The position numbers were made by a program, and so were the translations under genes. DNA of 64,000 nt from Pachypanchax playfairii (Eukaryota; Chordata; Actinopteri; Cyprinodontiformes; Aplocheilidae), in NCBI GenBank assembly GCA_006937955.1, contig SSNP01000295.1, forward strand, positions 214,087-278,086, given 5' to 3'. The notes under the pieces were generated by a model. The model saw only the letters and a list, made by a program, of their open reading frames with translations. It was not told where the DNA came from and made no database searches. Of the stretch, positions 47,001 to 58,800 are shown piece after piece (position 1 is the first letter of the stretch; the number at the start of each line of letters is the position of its first letter).

Positions 47001-48348
47001 TCGTTCTCCTCCGGTTGCCACGGCAGTCTGAGACCTGCTAGCTCGGTTAGCTTCTCCTCCAGCTGGCGTTCCACCTGCAGGTTTGCCACACATGCTTCCC
47101 CAGCCAGAGCCTCCTCTGTGTGGGTGCAGGTGGCTGTGATGTCCCCCTCTCCACGGACGAGACTGTCTATCTGAGCTTGAAGGACCTGTAGACAAAACGA
47201 GACCAGCTTCCTGACTGATCCTGACTGCATCTGCTCCAGAGTCATACATCATACAGTCATCTGTTCTGTGAGAATCAGGTTATTTGCACCTTTTGTTTGA
47301 GCCCGTATGTGACCTCCAGCTCCATCAGCAGGACGCTCTTCAGAACATCCAGCTGTTTGTGCAGATCTTCAAAGCTGGACTGGATGTCCTCTTCAATGGA
47401 AGCTCTCTGATTGGTCAGCTGCTGCAGGATCTCTTTTACCAAACACAGCACATCTGAAATCTGGGGGAGTCTGCAGAATACAGGTGTGCATGGGGGGGGT
47501 TAAACAGAACCAGTTAGAACCAGTTTCAACCAGATTGTTATTAAATTTCAAAGAGAACAACTTCAGTTTCTCGGGAAATGCTTTTAAATTTTAAATTGAT
47601 TTGTTCTTGGTATTTTTCAACAATATAAATATAATGCAGGTGTTTCAGCCTAAAAGTTTTAGATTTTAGGTGAAACATCTTTATGAAGTCCAGAATTTTG
47701 GATTTGAACTTTTAGGATTTGCTACAGACACATGAAGTTTCTGACGGTTAGGGTTGTTGCTATTCTCCGACTGTCCACAAGGTGTCAGTGTTTCCCAACA
47801 ACATTCACCTCAATCTGCTGTGTTTTAGGGATGCAACACAGAATGTCTTTATGATTCAGATTCAATAGAATAATTACGGGATGAACAATGAAGTTTTTAA
47901 AGTATTTCAGTAAATCTGTTTCTGGGATGAAACGAAACATATTTATTCTGTCTCAGCACCAGATGTTAACAGACCACATTAACAGGATTCTATACCTGCC
48001 CTGAACAGCCCCCAGCCTCTCCTGCAGCCTGCTCCGGTTCTGCTCCAGGGCCTGGTCCAGTGGAACCTTGGTGTGGTCCTCATGCTCTGACACACAGTCC
48101 TCACAAAGTGCACACTCGCAGGTGGAACAGTACGAATCAGCCACCTGCAGCAGAAACATCAGACACTTTAGATTTCTGTTCCTCTACTACTGACGTGAAG
48201 TTCAGAGATTCAATGTGCCGCCAGAACTTCCAGGTTCTTCAGGTCTTACCTTCCCTGCATGTCGGGGGCAGGTGTTCTTGCTTGGCAGAGCCTCCAGGAC
48301 GGTGCACTCCTCACTGCTGCTGTCTGGGGAGTGTTGGTGGGCCTCCAT
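44053..48348 (-). CDS. trim2: TRIM2-like RING-less(?) tripartite-motif NHL protein
   Basis: TRIM2 is a cytoplasmic E3 ubiquitin ligase studied mainly in neurons. Thirteen coding exons join in frame (5' to 3', minus): 48348-48250, 48144-47996, 47470-47290, 47185-46926, 46864-46726, 46649-46470, 46329-46134, 45920-45817, 45737-45570, 45492-45324, 44569-44499, 44418-44278, 44205-44053, giving 669 residues and a TGA. Seen: B-box 2 (residues about 27-57, CxxH, CxxC, CxxC, HxxH), coiled coil (about 60-230), filamin/ABP280 domain (about 240-336, DHKNGTYEFVYT), basic linker with KTQNPIEDDLIF, then six NHL repeats ending CFKVYRYLQ. Wording is closer to TRIM2 than TRIM3 (GLEQCIVG, HPSGDIIIADYDNKWVSIF). 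The N-terminal 75-90 residues with the RING are not found. The Met shown at 48348 aligns with the middle of human TRIM2, so it need not be the start. Teleost a/b paralogue undetermined. Confidence 0.9.
45030..45168. repeat. Short GGGCGGGAC tandem repeat in a trim2 intron
   Basis: Three to four imperfect copies of a block of about 38 bp containing GTAAAAGGGGGCGGGACCC and TGGCTATATGAATCCAGT. Further related CGCCCCCTC words lie at 44835-44930. It is within the intron between trim2 exons at 45324 and 44569. Confidence 0.75.
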
Positions 48349-49215
48349 CTGCCAGCAGCAGCCTGCGGGGGGGTGGACCTCCAAACACACCCCAGTTCCT
48401 CTCTGCAGCCAGAAGAAGCTCCGTGTTCACAAACCTTCTGCTTTTCAACCAGCAACCTTTAATCTGTTACCTTCAGGAGGAAGGAGTGAAGATCCAGTTA
48501 CTCCTGCTGCATGTCGGCTCTCAGAGGTCTGCTACAGTCCAGAACCCACAGAACAAGGACAAGTCGGATCCAGCTCGTCCAGTCCACTGACTTCTAGAGA
48601 AGAATTATCCAGGTCTGCTTTTAGTTGAGACCTGCAGAGGGTGGAGGTCTCTCTGGACCCCTTCAGGTATGACTGGAGGACAAACAGGCTTGAGTTCAGA
48701 TGTTTGAGGCTGAGGATGGATCCATCAGGTCCTGCAGGGAAGATTTGATACAGTGGTGAGAAGAAGAACCAGACAGTCCAGTTCTTCACAGACCCTCAGC
48801 TGAACCGGGTCGCTGGATCAAACACATCTGGTTTAAAATGAACTTCAGCTGCTTCCTTATTTGGAACATTTGTCTTAAATTCAGTCTCTAGAGGTTCTTT
48901 ATAAGAACTTCAGAACCTGCAGTTTGTTAATAATCTGGATCAGATTCTGGTGTTGGAGTGAAACGGATCATCTGCCAGATGTTTTATTTCCTGTTTGTTC
49001 TGTTTATATAGAATATAAAGCTGAAATCAGCTGACCCACCGTGTGTGTGTGTGTGTGTGTGTGTATGTAAATGTATATGTCTGGTTGCTGCTGCCTGTCT
49101 GTGATTGGCTCCTTAACCAAAGCCCCGCCCACAAAAGCCTTTCTTCCAAATGATATTATAAAAGGAATCCTGCTTCCCCTGAGGGAGGGGGGGGAGTGGG
49201 GGGGGGCTCTTATGT
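48349..49215. other. Region upstream of the first recognised trim2 exon
   Basis: I searched the minus strand here for a RING signature (CxxC, CxHxxC, CPxC) and found none. A (TG)n run is at 49042-49062 and G runs at 49188-49206. Nothing else is recognised. Confidence 0.5.
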
Positions 49216-49220
49216 NNNNN
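49216..49220. other. Assembly gap (5 N)
   Basis: Five undetermined bases between G-rich tracts; true size unknown, so sequence may be missing here upstream of the trim2 exons. Confidence 0.98.
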
Positions 49221-49961
49221 GGCTGGTGTTTCCATGGTAACAGACTGCATGGGGGGGGGGGGGTTACACCAACCAACAAGAAGAAATAGAAGGAAAATGT
49301 GAATCTGACACAACCTTCATCATGATGATGAGGATGGATCAGTCTGTCTGGACTCCGCCCTCAAAGGTCAGAGGTCAGAGGCTCAGGGAGAAATCTAATT
49401 ACATTTAAAGCTGTGACATACGACGGTCTCCAACAGGAAGTGAAACACGTTTATCTGATTCGACGTTCAAGCGCTGTCGCACCTGAATGAGGTCATACGA
49501 TATGATAACTGACTTTCATCCAAAACGCCGTGTCGGCGTCGCCACGTTCATGCTGTGAGTGTCAGTTTCAGTCAGTCCTGGACTGAAGGACCATTAGACC
49601 AAGGACAACCTGCAGAAGACGTTTCTACAAGATGTTCTAGTAAACCACATGAATTCTGTTGTAAACAGACTGATTGATTACTGACAGAAATATAAAAACA
49701 AAAGGAACAGAAACAAATCTGAGTCTGTGGGAAAGATGAAGCTGATTGTTACAGTTTCTCTTGAGTTGGTCAGCAGATGTTTGAGGATGAGAAGGACATA
49801 AAGCTGCAGATTCCAGGTCTTATGGACATTTAAACAAGACATGTGAACATCTATCAGATTATATAGACAAGATGTTTCTCCACTCCTGCTCTTACAAGAC
49901 AAACACGTTCAAAACCTGAAGATGTGATACACGTCCATCCACAGTGTAAGAGACCCCCCCC

Positions 49962-50020
<59 letters not shown>

Positions 50021-50037
50021 ACACACACACACACACC

Positions 50038-50468
<431 letters not shown>

Positions 50469-50902
50469 GTTTCCATTCAGGGATATTCTGATCCTCAATG
50501 CTGCAAAGGATTGTGGGACAGTGTGTCTGGTGACTGTGTGTGACTGTCACAGGTTTCAGGACAATCTGGACCTTCTTGTCTTCGAGGAGGAAACTCTTTA
50601 TAAAAGCTTCTGTTATTTGATTCACAGAGACGTTTTTGAACAAATTAAAGAGTTTTTTCATATTTCCCATCTAAAATATTACTTTTAAAGTTTTTCTGTT
50701 AGTTTCTAGGATTTCGAGTCAGTCTGTCAGAAGTTCTAAATCCATCATCTTCTGAAAAACAAACCCAGCTTCTAACATTTAAAATGTCTCTGAAAGTCTC
50801 TGATAACAAGAAAACAAAAGTGAATTGATATTTAAAGTTTTAACCCCTCCATCTCTGAAGAGTGCACGTAACCTACGGTCTGAGTTTGGTTCATGCAGGA
50901 CT

Positions 50903-51232
50903 GCACGGTGGAGCAGTGGGTAACACTGTTAGCTTGCGGTGAAATGGTCCTGGACTTAAAACCTTCCTGCATGGAGTTTGCATGTTCTCCTCGTGCACAT
51001 GGGGGTTCCTCCAGGGACTCTGGTTTTCTCCCACAGATCAAGAATATGCTTGACATTAATTAGCAACTTGAATTGATGTGTGTGTGAAGATGGTTGTTAG
51101 TCTACATGTGGCCCAGTGATGGACTGGAGACCTGTCCAAGTGTGACTCTGCCTCTTGCCCAGAGACAGCTGAAGACACCAGCTGCCTGCGACCCTGAACA
51201 GGAATGAGCAGGTACAGATAATGACTGTTTCT
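50903..51232 (+). mobile_element. SINE-like teleost interspersed repeat
   Basis: Starts GCACGGTGGAGCAGTGGGTA, contains GGAGTTTGCATGTTCTCC, TCCCACAGATCAAGA and GTGATGGACTGGAGACCTG, and ends GCGACCCTGAACAGGAATGA then GCAGGTACAGATAATGA. This ordered set of words is the very common 'GGTGGCGCAGTGG ... GACCTGTCC ... GATGAATGA' fish repeat, here mutated. Confidence 0.7.
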
Positions 51233-51654
51233 GGTAGATAACTGATGGAGTTTTGGCTATTTGTGGAAGACTTTCACCTTCTTCTACATGAATCTCTGGC
51301 TCAGTATCTGAAATCCTTTTTATGTTTTCTAAGACTGATCAGCTGTGGCGGCCATCTTGGACTGGGTTGACTCCAAATGATCAGTTATTTTATTGCGATT
51401 ATCACATACTTTACTAAAAATAACATCGATAAGGTCAGAAATCAGGTAAATACTTTAAAAAGGTGTCAACTAACTAAAAGTTCATCATTATCAAGAATCA
51501 TAGGGTCCAGGAGGACTTGATTAGACCCTGCACCATCCAGTCAGCAATGATTTATAGTCAGAAAGCAGATAATACAGAATAAACAAAAAACCAAAACACA
51601 GTGAAACCTGAGGGTTGCACTTCCTAGTTTGTTGCTTTAAACCAGTCCTTCTCA

Positions 51655-53560
51655 AACACGGTGCAGCAGGGTGCAGCATAATGCAACAGGGTACAGCAGG
51701 GTGCACCAGGGTGCAGCATAGTGCAGCAGGGTGTAGCATAGTGCAACAGGGTATAGCAGGGTACAGCAGGGTGCACCAGGGTGCAGCATAGTGCAGCAGG
51801 GTGTAGCATAGTACAACAGGGTATAACAGGGTACAGCAGGGAGCACCAGGATGCAGCATAGTGTTGCAGGGTGTAGCATAGTGCAACAGGGTACAGCAGG
51901 GTGCACCGGGGTGCAGCATAGTGCAGCAGGGTGTAGCATAGTGCAACAGGGTATAGCAGGGTACAGCAGGGTGCAGCATAGTGCAGCAGGGTGTAGCATA
52001 GTGCAACAGGGTATAGCAGGGTACAGCAGGGTGCACCAGGGTGCAGCATAGTGCAGCAGGGTGTAGCATAGTACAACAGGGTATAACAGGGTACAGCAGG
52101 GAGCACCAGGATGCAGCATAGTGTTGCAGGGTGTAGCATAGTGCAACAGGGTACAGCAGGGTGCACCGGGGTGCAGCATAGTGCAGCAGGGTGTAGCATA
52201 GTGCAACAGGGTATAGCAGGGTACAGCAGGGTGCAGCATAGTGCAGCAGGGTGTAGCATAGTGCAACAGGGTATAGCAGGGTACAGCAGGGTGCACCAGG
52301 GTGCAGCATAGTGCAGCAGGGTGTAGCATAGTACAACAGGGTATAACAGGGTACAGCAGGGAGCACCAGGATGCAGCATAGTGTTGCAGGGTGTAGCATA
52401 GTGCAACAGGGTACAGCAGGGTGCACCAGGGTGCAGCATAGTGCAGCAGGGTGTAGCATAGTGCAACAGGGTATAGCAGGGTACAGCAGGGTGCAGCATA
52501 GTGCAGCAGGGTGTAGCATAGTGCAACAGGGTATAGCAGGGTACAGCAGGGTGCACCAGGGTGCAGCATAGTGCAGCAGGGTGTAGCATAGTACAACAGG
52601 GTATAACAGGGTACAGCAGGGTGCACCAGGGTGCAGCATAGTGTTGCAGGGTGTAGCATAGTGCAACAGGGTACAGCAGGGTGCACCAGGGTGCAGCATA
52701 GTGCAGCAGGGTGTAGCATAGTGCAACAGGGTACAGCAGGGTGCACCAGGGTGCAGCATAGTGCAGCAGGGTGTAGCATAGTGCAACAGGGTATAGCAGG
52801 GTACAGCAGGGTGCACCAGGGTGCAGCATAGTGCAGCAGGGTGTAGCATAGTACAACAGGGTATAACAGGGTACAGCAGGGAGCACCAGGATGCAGCATA
52901 GTGTTGCAGGGTGTAGCATAGTGCAACAGGGTACAGCAGGGTGCACCGGGGTGCAGCATAATGCAACAGGTACAGCAGGGTGCACCAGGGTGCAGCATAG
53001 TGCAGCAGGGTGTAGCATAGTACAACAGGGTATAACAGGGTACAGCAGGGAGCACCAGGATGCAGCATAGTGTTGCAGGGTGTAGCATAGTGCAACAGGG
53101 TACAGCAGGGTGCACCGGGGTGCAGCATAGTGCAGCAGGGTGTAGCATAGTGCAACAGGGTATAGCAGGGTACAGCAGGGTGCAGCATAGTGCAGCAGGG
53201 TGTAGCATAGTGCAACAGGGTATAGCAGGGTACAGCAGGGTGCACCAGGGTGCAGCATAGTGCAGCAGGGTGTAGCATAGTACAACAGGGTATAACAGGG
53301 TACAGCAGGGTGCACCAGGGTGCAGCATAGTGTTGCAGGGTGTAACATAGTGCAACAGGTAATAGCAGGGTGCAACAGGGTGCAGCATAGTGCAACAGGT
53401 AATAGCAGGGTGCAACAGGGTGCAGCATAGTGCAGCATGGTGCAACAAGGGCAGCAGAGCGCAACAGAGTACAGCGGGCTGCAACAGGGTGCAGCATAGT
53501 GCAGCAGGATAAAACAGGGTGCAGCATAGTGCAACAGGGTGCAGCATAGCGGAAATGTTC
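51655..53560. repeat. 1.9-kb minisatellite of 10-bp units with 260-bp higher-order repeat
   Basis: Built from decamers such as GTGCAGCAGG, GTGTAGCATA, GTGCAACAGG, GTACAGCAGG, GTGCACCAGG. The decamer order itself repeats with a period of 260 bp (starts at 51851, 52111, 52371, 52631, then 53060 after an irregular block). Minus-strand frames are open for over 630 codons in three frames, reading CCTLLHYATP-type repeats; this is a consequence of the unit and not a gene. It lies upstream of trim2 on the trim2 strand. Confidence 0.96.
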
Positions 53561-53964
53561 CCGGCTTCATCTGTTGCACTTTTCTGTCTGAAAGCGCCGT
53601 TGCGGTGTCGGCCCGCATAATCTGGTCCGGGACTTATCCTACTGAAGACCTAGTAATAAGAGCCAACTTTACGTAGTGCAGTGTTTGTATTCAGACAGAC
53701 AGGAGATGTCTCGGGAAAGCAGGAGGGGTGTGGAGTGGTAGAGAAACGGGATACGCTGAAAACACACACATTGACGTATCTCACGTGAACACCAGGGTAC
53801 AACAGAATAAAACTTGGTGCAACAGAGTACAGCTTTGTACAGCAGGGTGCAACTGGGTACAACAGCAATACTGGAACAATGGAGGCCCAGTTTTTGTTGG
53901 TCTCACTGAAGCTGAGTGTCACTGATAACGACCAAAGAAAGACTAACGTACTAACTTGTGAATG

Positions 53965-54055
53965 AGTGAATGACATACTGTAGTGTGAAGCGCTTTGGGG
54001 GTCGTAGGACCTGAGTAAAGCGCTATACAAGTACACACCATTTACCATAACATGT
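53965..54055 (+). repeat. Retroposon 3' tail-like repeat
   Basis: Contains GTGAAGCGCTTTGGGGGTCG and AGTAAAGCGCTATACAAGTA, the paired AAGCGCT words typical of the ends of widespread fish retroposons. Confidence 0.55.
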
Positions 54056-55360
54056 AGCAAGCAGTATGTGAGAACTGGTCTGTGATACTGTTTCAGACTT
54101 TTTTATTTGTGACACAGATGATAATAAGATAGATGTAAAAATTTGCATAAGTTCTTGTCAGGTGAGATTTAATATTCAGACTGCTGCTGGTTTCCTTCAG
54201 CGTCCATCAGGATTAATACAAACATATTACTGGTGCATGAAATTAGTGGGGAAAGTTAGTTTTTCATTTGTTTTTAAAGAGTTCCTGTTAGAAGAGTTTT
54301 ATATGTGGTTGAATTCATATTCATAAAGAAGAGGTTGAGTGAGGTGTTTCTGAAATGGTAAAAGATGTGTCCAAAGTGATCAAGTAGGTAAAACAAAAAC
54401 CAAATGGGGCCCCAAACAGAAACCTGAGGGGCCCCACATAGCAAACCAGTTTACTCTGCTGTTATAAAAAACATAAATATACTTTCTTTCTATGCTGTGA
54501 AATGTTTCTGAATTATTTTCATTTCTGAAAGCAGACTCACAATCAATCAAATTCTATAGATCCATAATTCAGTCTCTATATCTGAGAAACATGAAATCAT
54601 CCTGGATCAGCAGCATGGAACTCCATCACCTGATTACAAAGATGATTTATCAGTAAGTTCACAACATGACTGAACCAAGAAAACACAACTGTCTCTCTCA
54701 CACAGACAGACAGACAGACACACACAGAGACACAGACAGGTAAACTAATCTATCTAATCTCATGAGGGTCACAATTATCATGCTGGATTTCTTATTCTGT
54801 GTGAAGTTATTTGGTGTCTTACATTGATTCGTTGTATTTGTGGTCATGTTTATCATTTATGTTGTTGTTTACCTTAAATAGTTGTTCAGCCATTTTAAAC
54901 TGTTGTGTTATAATCATCCCCAACAAAAACCAGACGACTGATGAGCATGTTTCCATCAGTGTTCGCGTGTTGTTTAGGAGCTGCATGTTTCTCTTTATAC
55001 TGAGTTGTTATTTCTTACAGTAAGTCTTTCAGCATCATCTCTGAACAGCTGATCCTGATTCAGTCTGTTTTCCATATGAAACTCTGTGTTCTTCTCTTTA
55101 ACTGATCCCAGTTCAGAGAAGTGACGTACCTCCTGTTAGCACTCAAGATGCTAACGTGTATATACAGGCCTGACAGCACACACACACAGAGAGAGAGAAA
55201 CTGAGATGGATCTGTGTTAACCTGCATTCATTCATTCAATCTGTTCATCCTCATCTTCTTCATCCCTTTTCAATCTCTCCACTCGTTCTTCACCCCCCTC
55301 TCTCAGGAAAACAGGGCTACAGCTGTTCCTGTCAGACATTCCTCTACCCATCCAGCACTC

Positions 55361-55440
55361 ATCCATCCATCCACCCATCCATCATCCATCCATCCATCCA
55401 TCCATCCATCCATCCATCCATTTGTCCATCCATCCATCCT
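55361..55440. repeat. (CCAT)n microsatellite
   Basis: Runs of ATCC/CATC tetranucleotides with one interruption (TTTGTCC). Confidence 0.95.
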
Positions 55441-55763
55441 CCTGTCTGTCCTCTCATCCAGGAGATAAAGCCAACACTCACCCTGTGTATGCAGTCAGTG
55501 TTTTCCAGCCTGAAGCATCGCGTCATGATACCGTCCTGTTTGCTGCCTCTCCTCTGTGTGTATGTGTGTGTGTGTGTGTGTGTGGGAGAGAGAGGGGGTG
55601 GGGGCAGGATATCATCGTCACAGCAACACCAGCAGCTTGCAGCAGCAGCACCATGCAGGAGCAGGAGGGAGTGGGGGGTGGCAGGAAGTGATTGGTGTAT
55701 AGATCTGTCAGTCAGCTGGTGGGGTGGGAGGTTATTCTTTTACTTTATTTATGTCTCGACTCG

Positions 55764-55812
<49 letters not shown>

Positions 55813-55876
55813 GGCGGGCAGACAGACAAACAGACAGACAGACAGATAGACAGGCAGACAGACAGACAGACAGACA
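55764..55876. repeat. (GACA)n microsatellite
   Basis: About 28 GACA tetranucleotides with a few substitutions (GGCGGGCA, GATA). Confidence 0.96.
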
Positions 55877-55984
55877 TTACCTCTAAATCAGTGTATTATC
55901 TCCTCCTTGTGGTGAAGGAGGTAATAAACTGATTCCTCCCGCCCTGCAGGTGGCGCTACACTGCGGTAGAGGACTTCCGGTAGC

Positions 55985-56032
55985 CGCCATGACGGTTCAG
56001 GTTATATAAGCGTGGAAGCGGCGTCGCTTCGG
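55985..56032 (+). promoter_or_regulatory. Putative promoter of the snoRNA host gene
   Basis: A TATA-like box TTATATAAG at 56002-56010 is followed about 20-25 bp later by a GC-rich, pyrimidine-containing start region (GCGTCGCTTCGGTCG). Start sites in such pyrimidine contexts suit snoRNA host genes. The preceding segment (CTTCCGGTAGCCGCCATGA) resembles ETS and YY1 sites. The position of the first base is inferred. Confidence 0.5.
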
Positions 56033-56298
56033 TCGTTTGAACCAGCTTGAGAGAGGAGACAACATGCTTCAGAGAGAGGAGAACATGTCGATACTGATCC
56101 AACGTCTGAAATCAGGTTCGGTATCGTAGGACTTTATTGTTATCAGTAGTTTTCTTGTGATTCTGACACGATGTGAGTTCTAATGTTACCGGATGGATCT
56201 GGATTGTTTGTGTGATCCAATGGAAGTGAAACTTTACCTCAGTTAGATCATCTAACAAATTCTTTTCATCTCGGTTAAGTCTGGATTTATTTAAAGGT

Positions 56299-56371
56299 CC
56301 CGGGTTCGAACCGGGTCCACGTGCGCTGCCTTACTACGTGATCTTGATCAGTGAGGAATCTGAGCACGTGG
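56299..56371. other. Palindromic stem structure in host intron 1
   Basis: CCCGGGTTCGAACCGGG (56299-56315) is immediately followed by CCACGTGC (56317-56324), which pairs perfectly with GCACGTGG (56364-56371) across a 39-base loop ending in CTGA. No box C was found, so it is not a standard box C/D snoRNA; function unknown. Confidence 0.5.
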
Positions 56372-56948
56372 AGGGTCGGTCAAATCTTAGATAAAACTGG
56401 ATTCAGGAGGTTCTGAAATTTTCATAAATGGGGTTTTTCCAACATATCAGAATTCCTCAGATTTTGATAATCATATTGAAGGTTATGTAGATGATGCCTA
56501 GATATTGCAACGTATGTTCAAAAGTTTTAGTTTTTACGTGTTCCTTCTTTGATCTTGTAAGGGATTTGGTTTGTGTGTAGTCATGTGACCAAAGGTTTCC
56601 ACAGTAATAAACAGGGCTTAGCAGCTGTTTTGCTGAAAACAAGTTGTTGCATCTTGTGAGTTAGCTGTTAGCATGTGCATATCATCGGGAAATAGTTCCA
56701 CTTCCTGTCATTTTTCATGGAACTTTCATTGTGGCGTGTTAGTCTGGATTTTCTGTTTAAACAACATGGTGGTAACAGTTTGAATCAGTTTACATGTTGT
56801 AACATATTCAGATCCATGTAGATCTGATCCACATTCTGATCTGTGTTCTGTCTGTTTCAGATATTCCATGTTTCAGTGGAGGTCTCGGCCGTGGCTTGGA
56901 TCAGGTGAGTCTTCAGGTTTATGTGTTCTTCATACCGCCACCCTCGGT

Positions 56949-57041
56949 GCTGTGATGACGAGTTTTCCTGCCATTCGTAGTTTCCACCAGAGGTCCTGAC
57001 GGACCAGAGACGGTTCAAACCTTCCTTGGATGTCTGAGCGC
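56949..57041 (+). ncRNA. snord14: U14 box C/D snoRNA, copy 1
   Basis: Box C GTGATGA (56953 onward), conserved domain A CATTCGTAGTTTCCACCAG complementary to 18S rRNA, and domain B TCCTTGGATGT leading into box D CTGA. These are the defining blocks of U14, which is needed for 18S rRNA processing and guides a 2'-O-methylation on 18S rRNA. The terminal stem is weaker than in the other copies (GTGCT/AGCGCT). It lies in the intron after the exon ending at 56904. Confidence 0.88.
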
Positions 57042-57253
57042 TTGTTTAAACTCGAGTCTTTCTGGTGTATCTTGCTGCTCTGACACAGTTAATGTCCCAA
57101 CAGAATGGTCCTTCAGGGACACCGTAGCAGCAACTTGAAGCTCTAACGAAGAGGTCTGATTGGTCCGTCACTGAGAGCTGCACATGTAGAAAGGTAAGTC
57201 TGGTGTTTTGGATCTTCAGTGCAGGTGAATCTGGAGTCTGTGTTCAGTTCCTA

Positions 57254-57350
57254 GTCGCTGTGATGACGAGTTTTCCTGCCATTCGTAGTTTCCACCAGAG
57301 GTCCTGACGGACCAGAGACGGTTCAAATCTTCCTTGGATGTCTGAGCGAC
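57254..57350 (+). ncRNA. snord14: U14 box C/D snoRNA, copy 2
   Basis: Terminal stem GTCGC/GCGAC, box C GTGATGA, domain A CATTCGTAGTTTCCACCAG, domain B CCTTGGATGT and box D CTGA. It differs from copy 1 mainly in the terminal stem and one base before domain B, and is nearly identical to copy 4, 1198 bp away. Confidence 0.92.
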
Positions 57351-57507
57351 TCTGACAACATCAGTGTGACGTCACTTGTTTCCTCTTCACGTGTTCAGGA
57401 ACGTCTTGTTTGTGTTTCAGACTCGTTTCTGGAGGGAAATGTCCCGCGTCAGCAGAGACCTGCAGGTTTGTATCCAACATCCCATAATAACAATGAAGAG
57501 CTGACTG

Positions 57508-57602
57508 GTCGCTGTGATGACGAGTTTTCCTGCCATTCGTAGTTTCCACCAGAGGTCTTCAGACCAAAGATGGTTCAAATCTTCCTTGGATGTCTGAGCG
57601 AC
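57508..57602 (+). ncRNA. snord14: U14 box C/D snoRNA, copy 3
   Basis: Same boxes and stem as copy 2, with a different apical part between domains A and B (GGTCTTCAGACCAAAGATGG in place of the GTCCTGACGGACC hairpin). Both forms can make a local hairpin (GGTC...GACC), a compensated change that argues for function. Confidence 0.92.
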
Positions 57603-58451
57603 TCCATGCGGCTCCATGTGGACCAGAATCCATCGGGTCCTTCAGACTAACTGGTTTTATCTGTTTCAGGTCCCTGGTGAAGATGTGGTCTGGTCTGTTG
57701 TAGGATGAAGGAAACTGGATCCTGGATGGAGGTTTCCAGGTGGGTCAGATACTGGACTAAGCTGTATGATGGTTTGGATCCTGCTCCTTCTCTCATGATA
57801 TCAACAACATTTGTGATGTTTGTGTCTTTTGATCTGCAGCATTGTGAATGCATGCAAAGCACCATGGGATATGTAGTCAATAGCAGCGATACCCTCTCAC
57901 CACCTACTTATCTGACTGCATCACATTACAACCTCATTGTAAAACAGCTGATTGATAAACATCAACATCAGGCTGTTAAATGTAGATTAAAGAGATCAGA
58001 GCTGATATTTATTTATATTTTATAGTAAACAATCTGACCTCAACTCTTTATTTATTTTTCCCCATTTAAGTTTTTATCAAAACAAACATGTTTCTAGTAT
58101 ATCAGTTTTTAATAGAACATGTTAAAGGTAGATTTTATCACAGTATCAGTTACACGGTTACCATCAAGTTAAACAGAATTTAGTGTCATTAAATCAGATT
58201 TGATAGTTTTCTAAAGCAGAACTTCCTGCTGGTGGACTTGATGTTTTACCATGAAGTTCTTCACATACATGGAGCGACAGACATGCATGAAATCTTACAT
58301 GTTGATGAGTTTGTCATGTGATTGAAGAGCTGCATGTGGGACATTATTATTATCTGCTGTCCTTTCAGGTTGGACGTGGACGAGCTGCTGATCTGAAGCT
58401 TCTAGATCAGACCTGGTGAGTTCTGAATCTGGAGTCTGTGTTCAGTTCCTA

Positions 58452-58548
58452 GTCGCTGTGATGACGAGTTTTCCTGCCATTCGTAGTTTCCACCAGAGGT
58501 CCTGACGGACCAGAGACGGTTCAAATCTTCCTTGGATGTCTGAGCGAC
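58452..58548 (+). ncRNA. snord14: U14 box C/D snoRNA, copy 4
   Basis: Essentially the same as copy 2 including flanks, at an offset of 1198 bp. Terminal stem GTCGC/GCGAC, boxes C and D and both 18S-complementary domains intact. Confidence 0.92.
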
Positions 58549-58705
58549 TCTGACAACATCAGTGTGATGTCACTTGTTTCCTCTTCACGTGTTCAGGAAC
58601 GTCTTGTTTGTGTTTCAGACTCGTTTCTGGAGGGAAACGTCCCGCGTCAGCAGAGACCTGCAGGTTTGTATCCAACATCCCATAATAACAATGAAGAGCC
58701 GTCTG

Positions 58706-58800
58706 GTCGCTGTGATGACGAGTTTTCCTGCCATTCGTAGTTTCCACCAGAGGTCTTCAGACCAAAGATGGTTCAAATCTTCCTTGGATGTCTGAGCGAC
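58706..58800 (+). ncRNA. snord14: U14 box C/D snoRNA, copy 5
   Basis: Essentially the same as copy 3, again 1198 bp downstream of it. It lies in the last intron of the host, between the exon ending at 58663 and the one starting at 58874. Confidence 0.92.

Larger units (their letters stand above)
53561..55960. other. Intergenic between the decamer array and the snoRNA host
   Basis: Contains a retroposon tail at 53975-54055, (CA)-rich patches, ATCC and GACA microsatellites (listed separately) and a (TG)n run at 55559-55583. I saw no RING-encoding or other exon on either strand. Confidence 0.45.

Noticed and set aside
48202..48628. Plus-strand frames opposite the trim2 B-box exon
   Set aside because: Shadow frames of the trim2 exons at 48250-48348 and flanks; the minus strand has the domain and the consistent splice sites.
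51521..53618. Cysteine-rich minus-strand frames over 630 codons
   Set aside because: Frames of the decamer array; all three frames are open simultaneously, as expected from the unit.
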